Shown here piece after piece: positions 55,461-64,000 of a stretch of 64,000 nt of DNA. The position numbers and the translations under genes are program-made. Where the stretch lies: the NCBI GenBank assembly GCA_019455285.1, contig JACFMS010000010.1, positions 1-64,000 of the forward strand. Direction: 5' to 3'. The stretch's first letter is position 1. Every line of letters begins with the position of its first letter. Below the pieces are notes generated by a model. The model was not told where the DNA came from and ran no database searches. It saw only the letters and a program-made list of their open reading frames with translations. The stretch is from Sphingomonadales bacterium (GTDB taxonomy: Bacteria > Pseudomonadota > Alphaproteobacteria > Sphingomonadales > Govanellaceae).

Positions 55461-57392
55461 TCATCCTTCAACCCTCAGATTTTTTATGTAATCGCGCAAG
55501 TTGGCTTCGGCGGCGCGTAAGGCGTCGTTGGCTGATTGCTGTTCAAGCTTCAGCTTGTCAACCGCCGCTTCCGCTTCCACCAGCTTATCGAGATAACGTT
55601 GGCGCAGCGCATCCGCGCCCACCGCGGTCAAATTCTGCCGCGCGCGATCCTCATCCTGCTCTGCGGCTTGCAATTGCTCCGTCACCTCGGCAACGCGGCG
55701 CTTGGCGGCTACTGTCGCTTCCTTGCGCTTGACCACTTCCGCCAACGCCGCCTGCATCGCCGGCAACAGATCGCCGCCCTGCACATAGACGGCCAACTGC
55801 GAGGCGTCCGTTTCCAGCAACGCAAAACGGCGGCTCATGTCTTGCGCAAAGCGTGCTTCCACCACCCCCTTCGCGCCGGCGGAAAATGATTTGGTGATGC
55901 GGTAGCCGTCCTTGATCTTGCGCGCGCCCTTCTCCGGCGCGACCAGTTTCCAGTTATCACTGGCGGGCAGATCAACAACGAAGGTGCGCGCCTCGCCTTT
56001 CGGCAGCGCCACGTCCACCGCCTTGGTGTAATACTGTGTTTCGATAATGGTCAGAACGCCATCGGCGATTTTGGCGCTGGTGACCGAGCGCGAGGCATCC
56101 TCACGGCGATCGACCTTGACCTTGGCATCGCCGGCAAAGGCCAGCAGGCGATCTTCGCCCGCCGGCACCATGCCGAGGCGAGCGTCGCCCAAATATCCCA
56201 CCGCGCCCTTCGAAGCGTCATAAATCGTCGCCACGCCGGGCGGCAGCGCCGTCTGGCCGCGATTTTCCACCTGCACGGCGGCCAGCGGCCGGTCATCAAA
56301 CATGGCAAGGTAGGTCACCAATTTCGCCGGCACGTTGCCCGCCACGATGGGCAGCGTCAACGTTTGCCCGTTGGCCAGCGAAATATTGCTGCCGAGCTTG
56401 AACAGAATTTGCGTTGGTTCTTCCTGGATGCTCGGGCGTATCTGGGCTAAAGAAGGCGCAGGTACCAAATCTGCAGTAGGCGTGTCCATCGGAGGAACAT
56501 AAAGTGGTGGTGCAGCCCTAGCTATTTTCATCGCGCCTTCATCTTGCGGCGGCAGGATACGTTCAAACATTTCTACCAGCACTTCGGGACGATCGACGAA
56601 ATAGGCTTGATAAAGCGCCTGATGGAACGCCGCCGGATTGCCCGACGACAGCGTCACCTCCACCCCCTTCCAATCATGGCCGGAATAATTCTCCAACACG
56701 GCCCAGCCTTGAAGCGCGCCGCTGCCGCCCTCAAGCGTCAGGCGATAGGTGCTTTTCCACAGCGGCGCGGCAGCGACATAGGCAAGCGCCGTCTGACCGC
56801 GAGCGCCATCCAGCGTAATATCAAGCCGCCGCATGCCCTCGCCCCGGGCTTCCTGAAACGCATCCAAGGCCTTCGCCACCGCTGCGTTAAGGGCGGCGTC
56901 GGCAAGTTGCATGCCCTGCACCTCGGTCAAGGGCAGGCGGATCAGGCCGGTCTCGTTTTGCAGGGTGAGCGCCGCGCTGGCATCGCCGCCAACGATGGGA
57001 TCGACGGCGACGATCCGCCCCGTCGCTTGCCGTTCACCGCTGACCGTCACCATTTCGCCTTTCAAGGCCCGCAACAAATCAGGCAGCGATTGGAAGGCTG
57101 CCTCACTGAGCGGCAGGCTGCCGAAGGCGACGCTTAACGGCGCATCGCCCGGCAGGCGCACGGACGCCACCTGCGCCTTGGACCCAAGCACCACCAAGCT
57201 TTTTAAAATGTCGTCCAATTGCGCGCGGGGCGCGTCGAGGTAGAGCTTGCCCTTGGCGTCGGCAGCGGCGGCAAATTCGTAATAGGCGACGCCGCCCTGG
57301 CTGAGAAGCACCCTCGTCAGCCGCGCCTCGTCGGCATAAGCGTGTCCGGCACTGAGGATGCCAAGGATAAGACAGACTTTGGTGGATTTCAT
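55461..57392 (-). CDS. DUF4139 domain-containing exported protein
   Basis: A 643-residue protein with a signal peptide (MKSTKVCLILGILSAGHAYA). The body matches DUF4139: a beta-rich region with LSYVAAAPLWKSTYRLTL-like sequence (here LAYVAAAPLWKSTYRLTL) and NYSGHDWKGVEVTLSSGNP. The last 90 residues form a charged coiled coil (VVKRKEATVAAKRRVAEVTEQLQAAEQDEDRARQNLTAV...), which in most relatives is at the N-terminus as DUF4140. A Pro-rich linker lies near residues 290-320. GGAAGG precedes the ATG at 57392. Function unknown. Confidence 0.85.
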   Translation of the reverse strand: MKSTKVCLILGILSAGHAYADEARLTRVLLSQGGVAYYEFAAAADAKGKLYLDAPRAQLDDILKSLVVLGSKAQVASVRLPGDAPLSVAFGSLPLSEAAFQSLPDLLRALKGEMVTVSGERQATGRIVAVDPIVGGDASAALTLQNETGLIRLPLTEVQGMQLADAALNAAVAKALDAFQEARGEGMRRLDITLDGARGQTALAYVAAAPLWKSTYRLTLEGGSGALQGWAVLENYSGHDWKGVEVTLSSGNPAAFHQALYQAYFVDRPEVLVEMFERILPPQDEGAMKIARAAPPLYVPPMDTPTADLVPAPSLAQIRPSIQEEPTQILFKLGSNISLANGQTLTLPIVAGNVPAKLVTYLAMFDDRPLAAVQVENRGQTALPPGVATIYDASKGAVGYLGDARLGMVPAGEDRLLAFAGDAKVKVDRREDASRSVTSAKIADGVLTIIETQYYTKAVDVALPKGEARTFVVDLPASDNWKLVAPEKGARKIKDGYRITKSFSAGAKGVVEARFAQDMSRRFALLETDASQLAVYVQGGDLLPAMQAALAEVVKRKEATVAAKRRVAEVTEQLQAAEQDEDRARQNLTAVGADALRQRYLDKLVEAEAAVDKLKLEQQSANDALRAAEANLRDYIKNLRVEG

Positions 57393-57499
57393 GGCTGTGG
57401 CCTTCCGCTCTGGCATCTCCCCGCAACTTTGGGATATACCTCTGGTTCCTGGTCGAAATTAAGGCAGCTGCAAGAACAGCGCAATCGGAGAGCGAACCC

Positions 57500-57940
57500 A
57501 TGGACCGACAATACCCCACCCGGCCATTTGTCGGCGTCGGCGCCGTGGTGTGGCGGGGCGATCAGGTCTTGCTGGTGCAGCGCGGCAAGCCGCCGCGGCA
57601 AGGCGAATGGGGCCTGCCCGGCGGGGCGCAGCATGTCGGCGAGACGGTGGCCGACGCCGCGCGCCGGGAGGTGATGGAGGAAACCGGCATCGAGATCAAG
57701 GTGACCGGCCTTCTGGATATCGTCGACGTCATCGATCGCGACGAGGACGGTCGCGTCCGCTACCACTTCACGCTCATTGACGTCAATGCCGAGGCGGTTA
57801 GCAATGGCGAAGCGCGGCCTGGCGATGACGCCAGCGCCGTGATGTGGGCCGATCCGATCGCCCTTAACGACCTTGAGCTGTGGGCGGAAACGGCGCGCAT
57901 GATCGCGCTCGGCGCGGAGCGGCGGCGAGAGCGGTCATGA
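57500..57940 (+). CDS. Nudix hydrolase
   Basis: A 146-residue Nudix protein. The Nudix box is complete: GAQHVGE-TVADAAR-REVMEETGI fits Gx5Ex7REUxEExGU. The N-terminal VGVGAVVWRGDQVLLVQRGKPP is that of ADP-ribose/NADH-type pyrophosphatases, but the substrate cannot be read from sequence. GGAG lies nine bases before the ATG. It overlaps a small membrane ORF by 4 bp. Confidence 0.93.
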   Translation: MDRQYPTRPFVGVGAVVWRGDQVLLVQRGKPPRQGEWGLPGGAQHVGETVADAARREVMEETGIEIKVTGLLDIVDVIDRDEDGRVRYHFTLIDVNAEAVSNGEARPGDDASAVMWADPIALNDLELWAETARMIALGAERRRERS

Positions 57941-58061
57941 ACGAGCCTCGCTTCGATCGGCCATCCAAGCATCCGTTGGTGCACCTGCGGGTAGTGGCGT
58001 ATGCGGCAGCTTTCGGCCTTGGCGCATACGCCTTCATCCATGGGTTAAGGTGGCTGATCGC

Positions 58062-58083
<22 letters not shown>
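57937..58083 (+). CDS. Small single-span membrane protein (48 aa)
   Basis: A 48-residue ORF starting on the ATGA overlap with the Nudix gene. It has a basic N-terminal part ([18 protein letters not shown]) followed by a hydrophobic segment ([19 protein letters not shown]) and a short tail. The overlap start and hydrophobic pattern favour a real gene. Its last 22 bp overlap the convergent CoA ligase gene. Unknown function. Confidence 0.5.
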
Positions 58084-59651
<1,568 letters not shown>

Positions 59652-59835
59652 ATCGAGCTCCCTAGCCTGTTGTTTCTATGTATTCTTTGACGCTTTCGAC
59701 AGACTTTACCCTTAGCTTTGACTGAGGATCAATAACCCCCTTTGCTAGCGCTTAAAAACACGCCACAATTTCGGCCAATGTCCGGCTTATGGTCACAGGC
59801 AGGCGTTAAGGTAACGGCAAAGAGGATTAACACCA

Positions 59836-60423
59836 ATGGCGGGTTGGCGACGGATCATTCTTGGGGTGTTGGGCATCATGGCGATGGCTATGGTCTCCGC
59901 TGGGGCAATGGCCCAAACCGCGCCCAAGGATACCGAGGAAAATACCTACGATCAGCAGTCGATCATCGATGTCACCTCCAGTTTCCTGGGCGCCGGCTCG
60001 GAGGCGGTGGCCAAGGTGGTGGAGAAAGTGTTCGCCGACCTGGGGCGGCCCAATGCCTACATCATGGGCTCGGAGATCAGCGCCGCGGCGGTGGTAGGCT
60101 TGCGCTACGGCGACGGCGATATGCAGCATAAGATCGAGGGCAAGCGGCGGGTATTCTGGACCGGGCCGTCCTTAGGCATTGACCTTGGCGGCAACGCCGC
60201 CAAATCGGTGACGCTGGTCTATCACCTTTATGACACCGAGGATATTTACGGTCGTTTCCCGGCGGTGGAGGGCAGCTTCTATTATATCGGCGGCATCGGC
60301 GTGAACTACCAGCAGAAGGGCGACATCATCCTGGCGCCGATCCGGGTCGGCGTGGGCCTGCGCGCCGGCGCCAACCTCGGCTATCTCCATTACACCCGGG
60401 AGCGCAACTGGATACCGTTCTAA
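59836..60423 (+). CDS. DUF1134 (EipA-like) envelope protein
   Basis: A 195-residue exported protein. The signal peptide ends in AGAMAQ (about residue 27). The conserved domain covers STFLGAGSEAVAKVVEKVF-like sequence (here SSFLGAGSEAVAKVVEKVF), YIMGSEISAAAVVGLRYG and GIDLGGNAAKSVTLVYHLYDTEDIYGRFP. In Brucella, EipA is a periplasmic protein needed for envelope integrity; alphaproteobacterial distribution supports the taxonomic call. AGAGG precedes the ATG. Confidence 0.92.
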   Translation: MAGWRRIILGVLGIMAMAMVSAGAMAQTAPKDTEENTYDQQSIIDVTSSFLGAGSEAVAKVVEKVFADLGRPNAYIMGSEISAAAVVGLRYGDGDMQHKIEGKRRVFWTGPSLGIDLGGNAAKSVTLVYHLYDTEDIYGRFPAVEGSFYYIGGIGVNYQQKGDIILAPIRVGVGLRAGANLGYLHYTRERNWIPF

Positions 60424-60426
60424 GCA

Positions 60427-61197
60427 CTACCCCTTGCGGTGGAAGACCGGCATCTCAGCGGTTGAAGCGGCGGGCTGGTAGCGGTAGCCGCCGGCGCTGA
60501 ACTTCTTCAAGGCGTCAGGATCGGTGATCCGCTCTTCAACGATGTAGCGCGCCATCATGCCGCGCGCCCGTTTGGCCATCATGCCCAAGACCTTGGCCAC
60601 CCCGCCCTTTTCCTCCTTGAAAACCGGCGTGACCAGCCGCGCCTTGAGCTTTTCCGGCTTAAGGGCGGAGAAGTATTCGGCGGAGGCGAGATTGACCACC
60701 ACTGGGGTTTTTTCCTGGGCGATGATCTTGTTGATCTCGGTGGTCAACTTGTCCCCCCAATAATCATAAAGATCCTCGCCCTTGGGATTGGCCAATGCCG
60801 TTCCCATCTCCAGGCGATAGGGCTGGATGAGGTCCAGGGGGCGCAGCAGGCCATAAAGCCCCGACAGGATACGCACGTGGTCTTGCGCGTAGGCGAGATC
60901 ATCATCGCTCAAGGTCTTGGCGTTAAAGCCGATATAGGTATCGCCGGCAAACGCCAGCAGGGCATGCTTGGCGTTGTCCACCGTGGCCGTGGGGGCGAAG
61001 GCCTGAAACCGGGCGTGGTTTAAGGCCGCCAGCTTGTCACTGATCCCCATTAGGCCAGCCAACTGCCGTTTGGTGAGCTGGCGGGCAATGGCGGCCAGGG
61101 CAATGGCATCCTTCAGAAATACCGGACGCGTGGCCGGCAAATCGGTGCGCGCGGCCGTGATATCGAGCTTTTTCGCCGGAGATAGGAGCGCCAGCAT
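60427..61197 (-). CDS. yaaA: Peroxide stress protein YaaA
   Basis: A 256-residue YaaA/DUF328 protein. LALLSPAKKLD at the start, YIGFNAKTLSDDDLAYAQDHVRILSGLYGLLRPLD, QPYRLEMGT, NLASAEYFSALKP and ARGMMARYIVEERI are all family hallmarks. In E. coli YaaA limits intracellular iron during hydrogen peroxide stress. Convergent with the DUF1134 gene. Confidence 0.95.
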   Translation of the reverse strand: MLALLSPAKKLDITAARTDLPATRPVFLKDAIALAAIARQLTKRQLAGLMGISDKLAALNHARFQAFAPTATVDNAKHALLAFAGDTYIGFNAKTLSDDDLAYAQDHVRILSGLYGLLRPLDLIQPYRLEMGTALANPKGEDLYDYWGDKLTTEINKIIAQEKTPVVVNLASAEYFSALKPEKLKARLVTPVFKEEKGGVAKVLGMMAKRARGMMARYIVEERITDPDALKKFSAGGYRYQPAASTAEMPVFHRKG

Positions 61198-61296
61198 GTC
61201 CGTCTTTCGTTATCAGCGTCGGGATCCCTTTCATAGCGTTCCGACGGGGACGTTGGCAATATCGCGGCGCAGCATGATTTTTTTGTCAACAGATTA

Positions 61297-61310
61297 GTTT
61301 GATTTCAAAC
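61297..61310. promoter_or_regulatory. Palindrome GTTTGATTTCAAAC upstream of the amidohydrolase
   Basis: GTTTGA-TT-TCAAAC is a perfect 6-bp inverted repeat 53 bp upstream of the amidohydrolase start, in an A+T-rich stretch. It could be an operator or part of a promoter; no regulator gene is adjacent. Confidence 0.35.
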
Positions 61311-61363
61311 ATAATCCGGGTTTATCATGATCCCTCGCTTCCCTGGCTTAGGAGTATCGTCTG

Positions 61364-62863
61364 ATGAAAGTCCTTAAATCGCTTGCCCTGTCATCCTTCC
61401 TCATCATAGCCGTTAGCGTCTCAACTACGGTCTACGGCGCTTCTTATGATGTGGTCCTGAAGGGCGGTCGGGTGATGGATCCGGAGAGCGGGCTCGATGC
61501 AGTCAGAAACGTCGGCATCAAGGATGGCAAGATCGCCGCCATCACCACCGCGAAGCTTAACGGTGCACGCGAGATCGACGTGAGCGGGCTGGTGGTGGCT
61601 CCGGGCTTCATCGACATTCATGACCATGCTCAGGACAACCTGGGCAATGCCTTCCAGGCGCGGGACGGCGTTACCACGGCGCTGGAAATGGAGCTTGGGG
61701 TCTATCCGGTGGCGGCGTGGTATCAAAGCCGCGCAGGCAAGGCGATCTTGAATTACGGCGCCACCGTCAGCCACGGCAAGGCGCGGCTGGCCATGTTGAC
61801 GGGCAGCCGTTTTCGGCCAACCAACGATCCGGATGGCGCTGATGCGGTCCCGGCAGCGGAATTCCAGAAGGCCATCCGCACTGAACTTACCGACGATCAG
61901 ATCAAAGGCATGTTGAGCAACGTGGAGGAAGGGCTGCGGGACGGCGGGTTGGGCATTGGCATCGGGGTGGCCTATGTTCCCGGCGCACGGCGGACGGAGA
62001 TATTCCGCATCTTTCAATTTGCCCGGCAACACCATGCCTTGATCTTCGTGCACGGTCGTTACGGATCGCGCATCGAGCCCGACAGCTTGGATACCGCGCA
62101 AGAGCTGATCGCCAATGCCGCCGCCACCGGCGGCGCGGTGCATCTCTGCCATATCGGCAGCACCGGCGGCATGCTGGCCATGACGCTATTGGAAATGATC
62201 GAAGCGGCGCAGACGCGGCAGGTAAATATATCAACCGAAGTTTATCCCTACACCGCTTCCGATACCTGGATCGGCGCGCCGATTCTGGACCCCGGTTGGC
62301 AGCAACGCGTCGACATCACCTACAGCGACCTGGAATGGCGCGATACCGGCGAACGGCTGACTGAGGAGACCTTCAATAAATACCGCGCCGAACAGCCATT
62401 CGGCAAAGTCGTCGCCCATTTCATGAAGGAAGAGATGATCCGCCAGATCGTGGCCCGGCCGGGCGTGATCATTGTTTCCGATGCCACCGGCTTCAGCGAA
62501 GGAAGCGGTCACCCTCGCACCGCCGGTACCTTTGCCCGGGTGCTGGGGCGTTATGTGCGTGAGGAACAGGTGCTGCCGCTAATGGAAGCGCTGGCTAAAA
62601 TGACCATCCTGCCGGCGCGGCGATTGGAACCCTTTGCTCCCGCCATGGCGCATAAAGGACGGCTGCAAAAAGGCGCGGATGCCGACATCGCCGTCTTCGA
62701 TCCGGCAACGGTGATTGACAACGCCACCTTCAAGAACGCCATGCAGTATTCCACCGGCATCAAACATGTATTGGTGAACGGCGTGGTGGTGGTGGAGAAC
62801 GAGGCGCTGACGCCCAATGTCTTTCCCGGCAAGCCGGTGCGCAATGCTGTTGCTATGCCATAG
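61364..62863 (+). CDS. Exported amidohydrolase, N-acyl-D-amino-acid deacylase-like
   Basis: A 499-residue amidohydrolase-superfamily protein with an N-terminal signal peptide (LALSSFLIIAVSVSTTVYGA). DVVLKGGRVMDPESGLDAVRNVGIKDGKIAAI and APGFIDIHDHAQD (metal His pair) open the domain. HGRYGS, HLCHIGSTGG and SDATGFSEGSGHPRTAGTFARVLGRYVREE (catalytic Asp region) and KGRLQKGADADIAVFDPATV follow, the D-aminoacylase layout. Periplasmic location is unusual for that family. AGGAG precedes the ATG. Confidence 0.88.
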   Translation: MKVLKSLALSSFLIIAVSVSTTVYGASYDVVLKGGRVMDPESGLDAVRNVGIKDGKIAAITTAKLNGAREIDVSGLVVAPGFIDIHDHAQDNLGNAFQARDGVTTALEMELGVYPVAAWYQSRAGKAILNYGATVSHGKARLAMLTGSRFRPTNDPDGADAVPAAEFQKAIRTELTDDQIKGMLSNVEEGLRDGGLGIGIGVAYVPGARRTEIFRIFQFARQHHALIFVHGRYGSRIEPDSLDTAQELIANAAATGGAVHLCHIGSTGGMLAMTLLEMIEAAQTRQVNISTEVYPYTASDTWIGAPILDPGWQQRVDITYSDLEWRDTGERLTEETFNKYRAEQPFGKVVAHFMKEEMIRQIVARPGVIIVSDATGFSEGSGHPRTAGTFARVLGRYVREEQVLPLMEALAKMTILPARRLEPFAPAMAHKGRLQKGADADIAVFDPATVIDNATFKNAMQYSTGIKHVLVNGVVVVENEALTPNVFPGKPVRNAVAMP

Positions 62864-63010
62864 CGCATAATATTGTCACTGTGAGCCCCTTTTAGTGGGG
62901 CGATGGCGACGCCAATGCGCATGCCCTCACCTCCGTTCCGCTGATCTGTCTGCGGCCATAGTAAACAGGCGTCGGCGGCGGGTCAAAACAGCGGACGGGT
63001 GGATTGGTGG

Positions 63011-63050
63011 AAAAACAGGAAGGCTGTAAGAGGCGGCCTTCAGCTTCCTG
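63011..63050 (-). terminator. Rho-independent terminator of the bacteriohemerythrin gene
   Basis: On the minus strand CAGGAAGCTG pairs with CAGCCTTCCTG (one bulged base) around a 14-nt loop, directly followed by TTTTT. It lies 28 bp after the bacteriohemerythrin stop codon. Confidence 0.75.
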
Positions 63051-63077
63051 CATGAACAAGTAATCGCCGTAACTGGT

Positions 63078-63476
63078 CTAATGGCCCAGGGCGCTATGCA
63101 GACGGGCGTCTATGGTGCTGAAATGGCGACCGAACCAGGTGGAAAGTCGGGAGGCGAGAACCTCATCGACATCGCCGCCCTCGCCTTCCTCGTAAGCGTC
63201 CATGATATCGCGGATTTCGTCCAAAAGACGTTCATGGTCGGCCTTGTGCTCGTCATATCCGGCATAATTCATGGCGCGCATCTGCTGTTCTTCCAGCGCA
63301 AAATGTGAAGCAATCTTGGCGTAGATCTCGCCAAGAAACGCCATCACCACATCCTTGCCGCCCTGCGCCTTCATTTCGGCGTGCAGTTCGTTGATGAGTG
63401 CGATGAGATGCTGATGCTCATGATCAACCGCCGGTGATCCGGTGGAGTAAGTCTCATTCCAGCTCAGGAGAGTCAT
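63078..63476 (-). CDS. Bacteriohemerythrin
   Basis: A 132-residue hemerythrin with a non-haem di-iron O2-binding site. All seven ligands are seen: His19 (DHEHQ), His58 and Glu62 (SHFALEE), His77 and His81 (HKADH), His118 and Asp123 (HFSTID). Roles in O2 delivery, storage or sensing are known for the family. The ATG at 63476 is chosen over a TTG three codons earlier. It follows a membrane-anchored unknown protein after 13 bp, same strand, and has its own terminator. Confidence 0.95.
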   Translation of the reverse strand: MTLLSWNETYSTGSPAVDHEHQHLIALINELHAEMKAQGGKDVVMAFLGEIYAKIASHFALEEQQMRAMNYAGYDEHKADHERLLDEIRDIMDAYEEGEGGDVDEVLASRLSTWFGRHFSTIDARLHSALGH

Positions 63477-63489
63477 GATAGCCAATCTC

Positions 63490-63996
63490 TTACTTCAAGA
63501 TGATAAACCCGCCGCCTTCGGCGCGAAAGTCGATCACCATGCTGTGCCGCGGCCCCAAGTCCAGATCGAATGTCCGCTCGTAATCGAAGCCGCTTTCCCG
63601 GCGGCTATCGCGCATACGGACATCGATCTTGTGCCGTCCGACGGGCAGCGCGAACTTTTGATAAATTTTTGAAGGGCCATCGCCAAAAAGCCCAGTCGGC
63701 TTAGCGCTATCACGATAAATCGTCTCGCCATCCAGCGCAAGCTCGACCGCCAGCGACACCCGACCGCGGGGGCAGCTTTGTGGTTTTCGCATATTGGGCG
63801 GCAGCTTGGCCAGTTCCTCACGGGTGCGCTTGCGGCACTCCGTCACCGGCGCGCCACCATGATTGAAGGCCAGCCGCAACAGCGCCTGATCCTCGGGAAA
63901 ATGGCGATAGGCGGGCGTGGTCGAAAAATAACCGATGAGCGCCGCCAGCGCCGCATAAAACACTCCCTGGCCAGCATATTTAAACACGCTTGACAC
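63490..63996 (-). CDS. Membrane-anchored conserved hypothetical protein
   Basis: A 168-residue protein with one N-terminal hydrophobic helix (GVFYAALAALIGYFSTTPAY) and a beta-rich exterior domain with two cysteines (ECRKRT and SCPRGR) and RHKIDVRMRDSRRESGFDYERTF. I cannot name the domain. The start is GTG at 63996, at the window edge, so a longer N-terminus cannot be fully excluded. Tight linkage to bacteriohemerythrin suggests a shared role in oxygen or respiratory physiology. Confidence 0.7.
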   Translation of the reverse strand: MSSVFKYAGQGVFYAALAALIGYFSTTPAYRHFPEDQALLRLAFNHGGAPVTECRKRTREELAKLPPNMRKPQSCPRGRVSLAVELALDGETIYRDSAKPTGLFGDGPSKIYQKFALPVGRHKIDVRMRDSRRESGFDYERTFDLDLGPRHSMVIDFRAEGGGFIILK

Positions 63997-64000
63997 CAGC

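Overview
This 64 kb window is ordinary, gene-dense chromosome (roughly 60-65 % G+C by eye) from an alphaproteobacterium, most likely of the Rhodospirillales type. The pointers are the tRNA-Tyr / tRNA-Gly / tuf cluster, the block histone deacetylase - xseB - ispA - dxs - tlyA, the neighbourhood pdxH / dnaJ-like / fabI / aroC, a STAS-MlaE lipid transporter with a lipoprotein partner, DUF1134 and 17-kDa-antigen envelope proteins, and a bacteriohemerythrin. I see no prophage, transposase gene, CRISPR array or rRNA. The taxonomic call is inference from gene content.

Layout. 1-3.9 kb: 5' end of tuf, three tRNAs, rlmB, gloB, a dicarboxylate symporter, msrB. 3.9-10.8 kb (minus strand): a beta-oxidation operon (fadB-like, SDR, acyl-CoA dehydrogenase, GFA protein) with palindromic operators in front of fadB and the dehydrogenase, followed by a DUF885 lipoprotein. 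10.9-14.4 kb: mla-type phospholipid transporter. 14.6-15.3 kb: a secreted protein with a PEP-CTERM-like tail. 15.4-20.9 kb: a MarR regulator divergent from a tyrosine/homogentisate catabolic operon (hpd, hmgA, FAH) followed by an HisC-like aminotransferase. 20.9-28.8 kb: membrane proteins, an ACT-domain protein with a striking mRNA leader, an Lrp regulator, PhoH, a 510-bp gene-free stretch full of hairpins, OmpW, LemA/DUF2207, an MBL hydrolase. 29.3-31.2 kb: nadA-nadC. 31.2-31.8 kb: BrnT/BrnA. 31.8-36.6 kb: Lrp plus methionine gamma-lyase-like gene, SDR, CDF transporter, pdxH, surface-antigen lipoprotein. 36.6-37.0 kb: a REP-like repeat and a 274-bp MITE-like element directly in front of a cbpA-type gene. 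37-40.8 kb: cbpA, BrkB, fabI, aroC. 41-49 kb: RNA methyltransferases and the isoprenoid block, plus fadD. 49.3-49.9 kb: HigB/HigA. 50-64 kb: acyl-CoA dehydrogenase, Sua5-type tRNA enzyme, FAD dehydrogenase, DUF4139, Nudix, AMP ligase, DUF1134, YaaA, an exported amidohydrolase, bacteriohemerythrin and a membrane-anchored unknown.

The most interesting signals lie between genes. They are: (i) a 19-codon leader peptide overlapping a long stem that buries the Shine-Dalgarno site of an ACT-domain gene; (ii) a 24.1-24.6 kb region with several strong hairpins and terminators pointing both ways that may encode one or more structured RNAs; (iii) the MITE-like element whose end lies 8 bp from a start codon; and (iv) two toxin-antitoxin promoters with identical geometry that predict leaderless transcripts.
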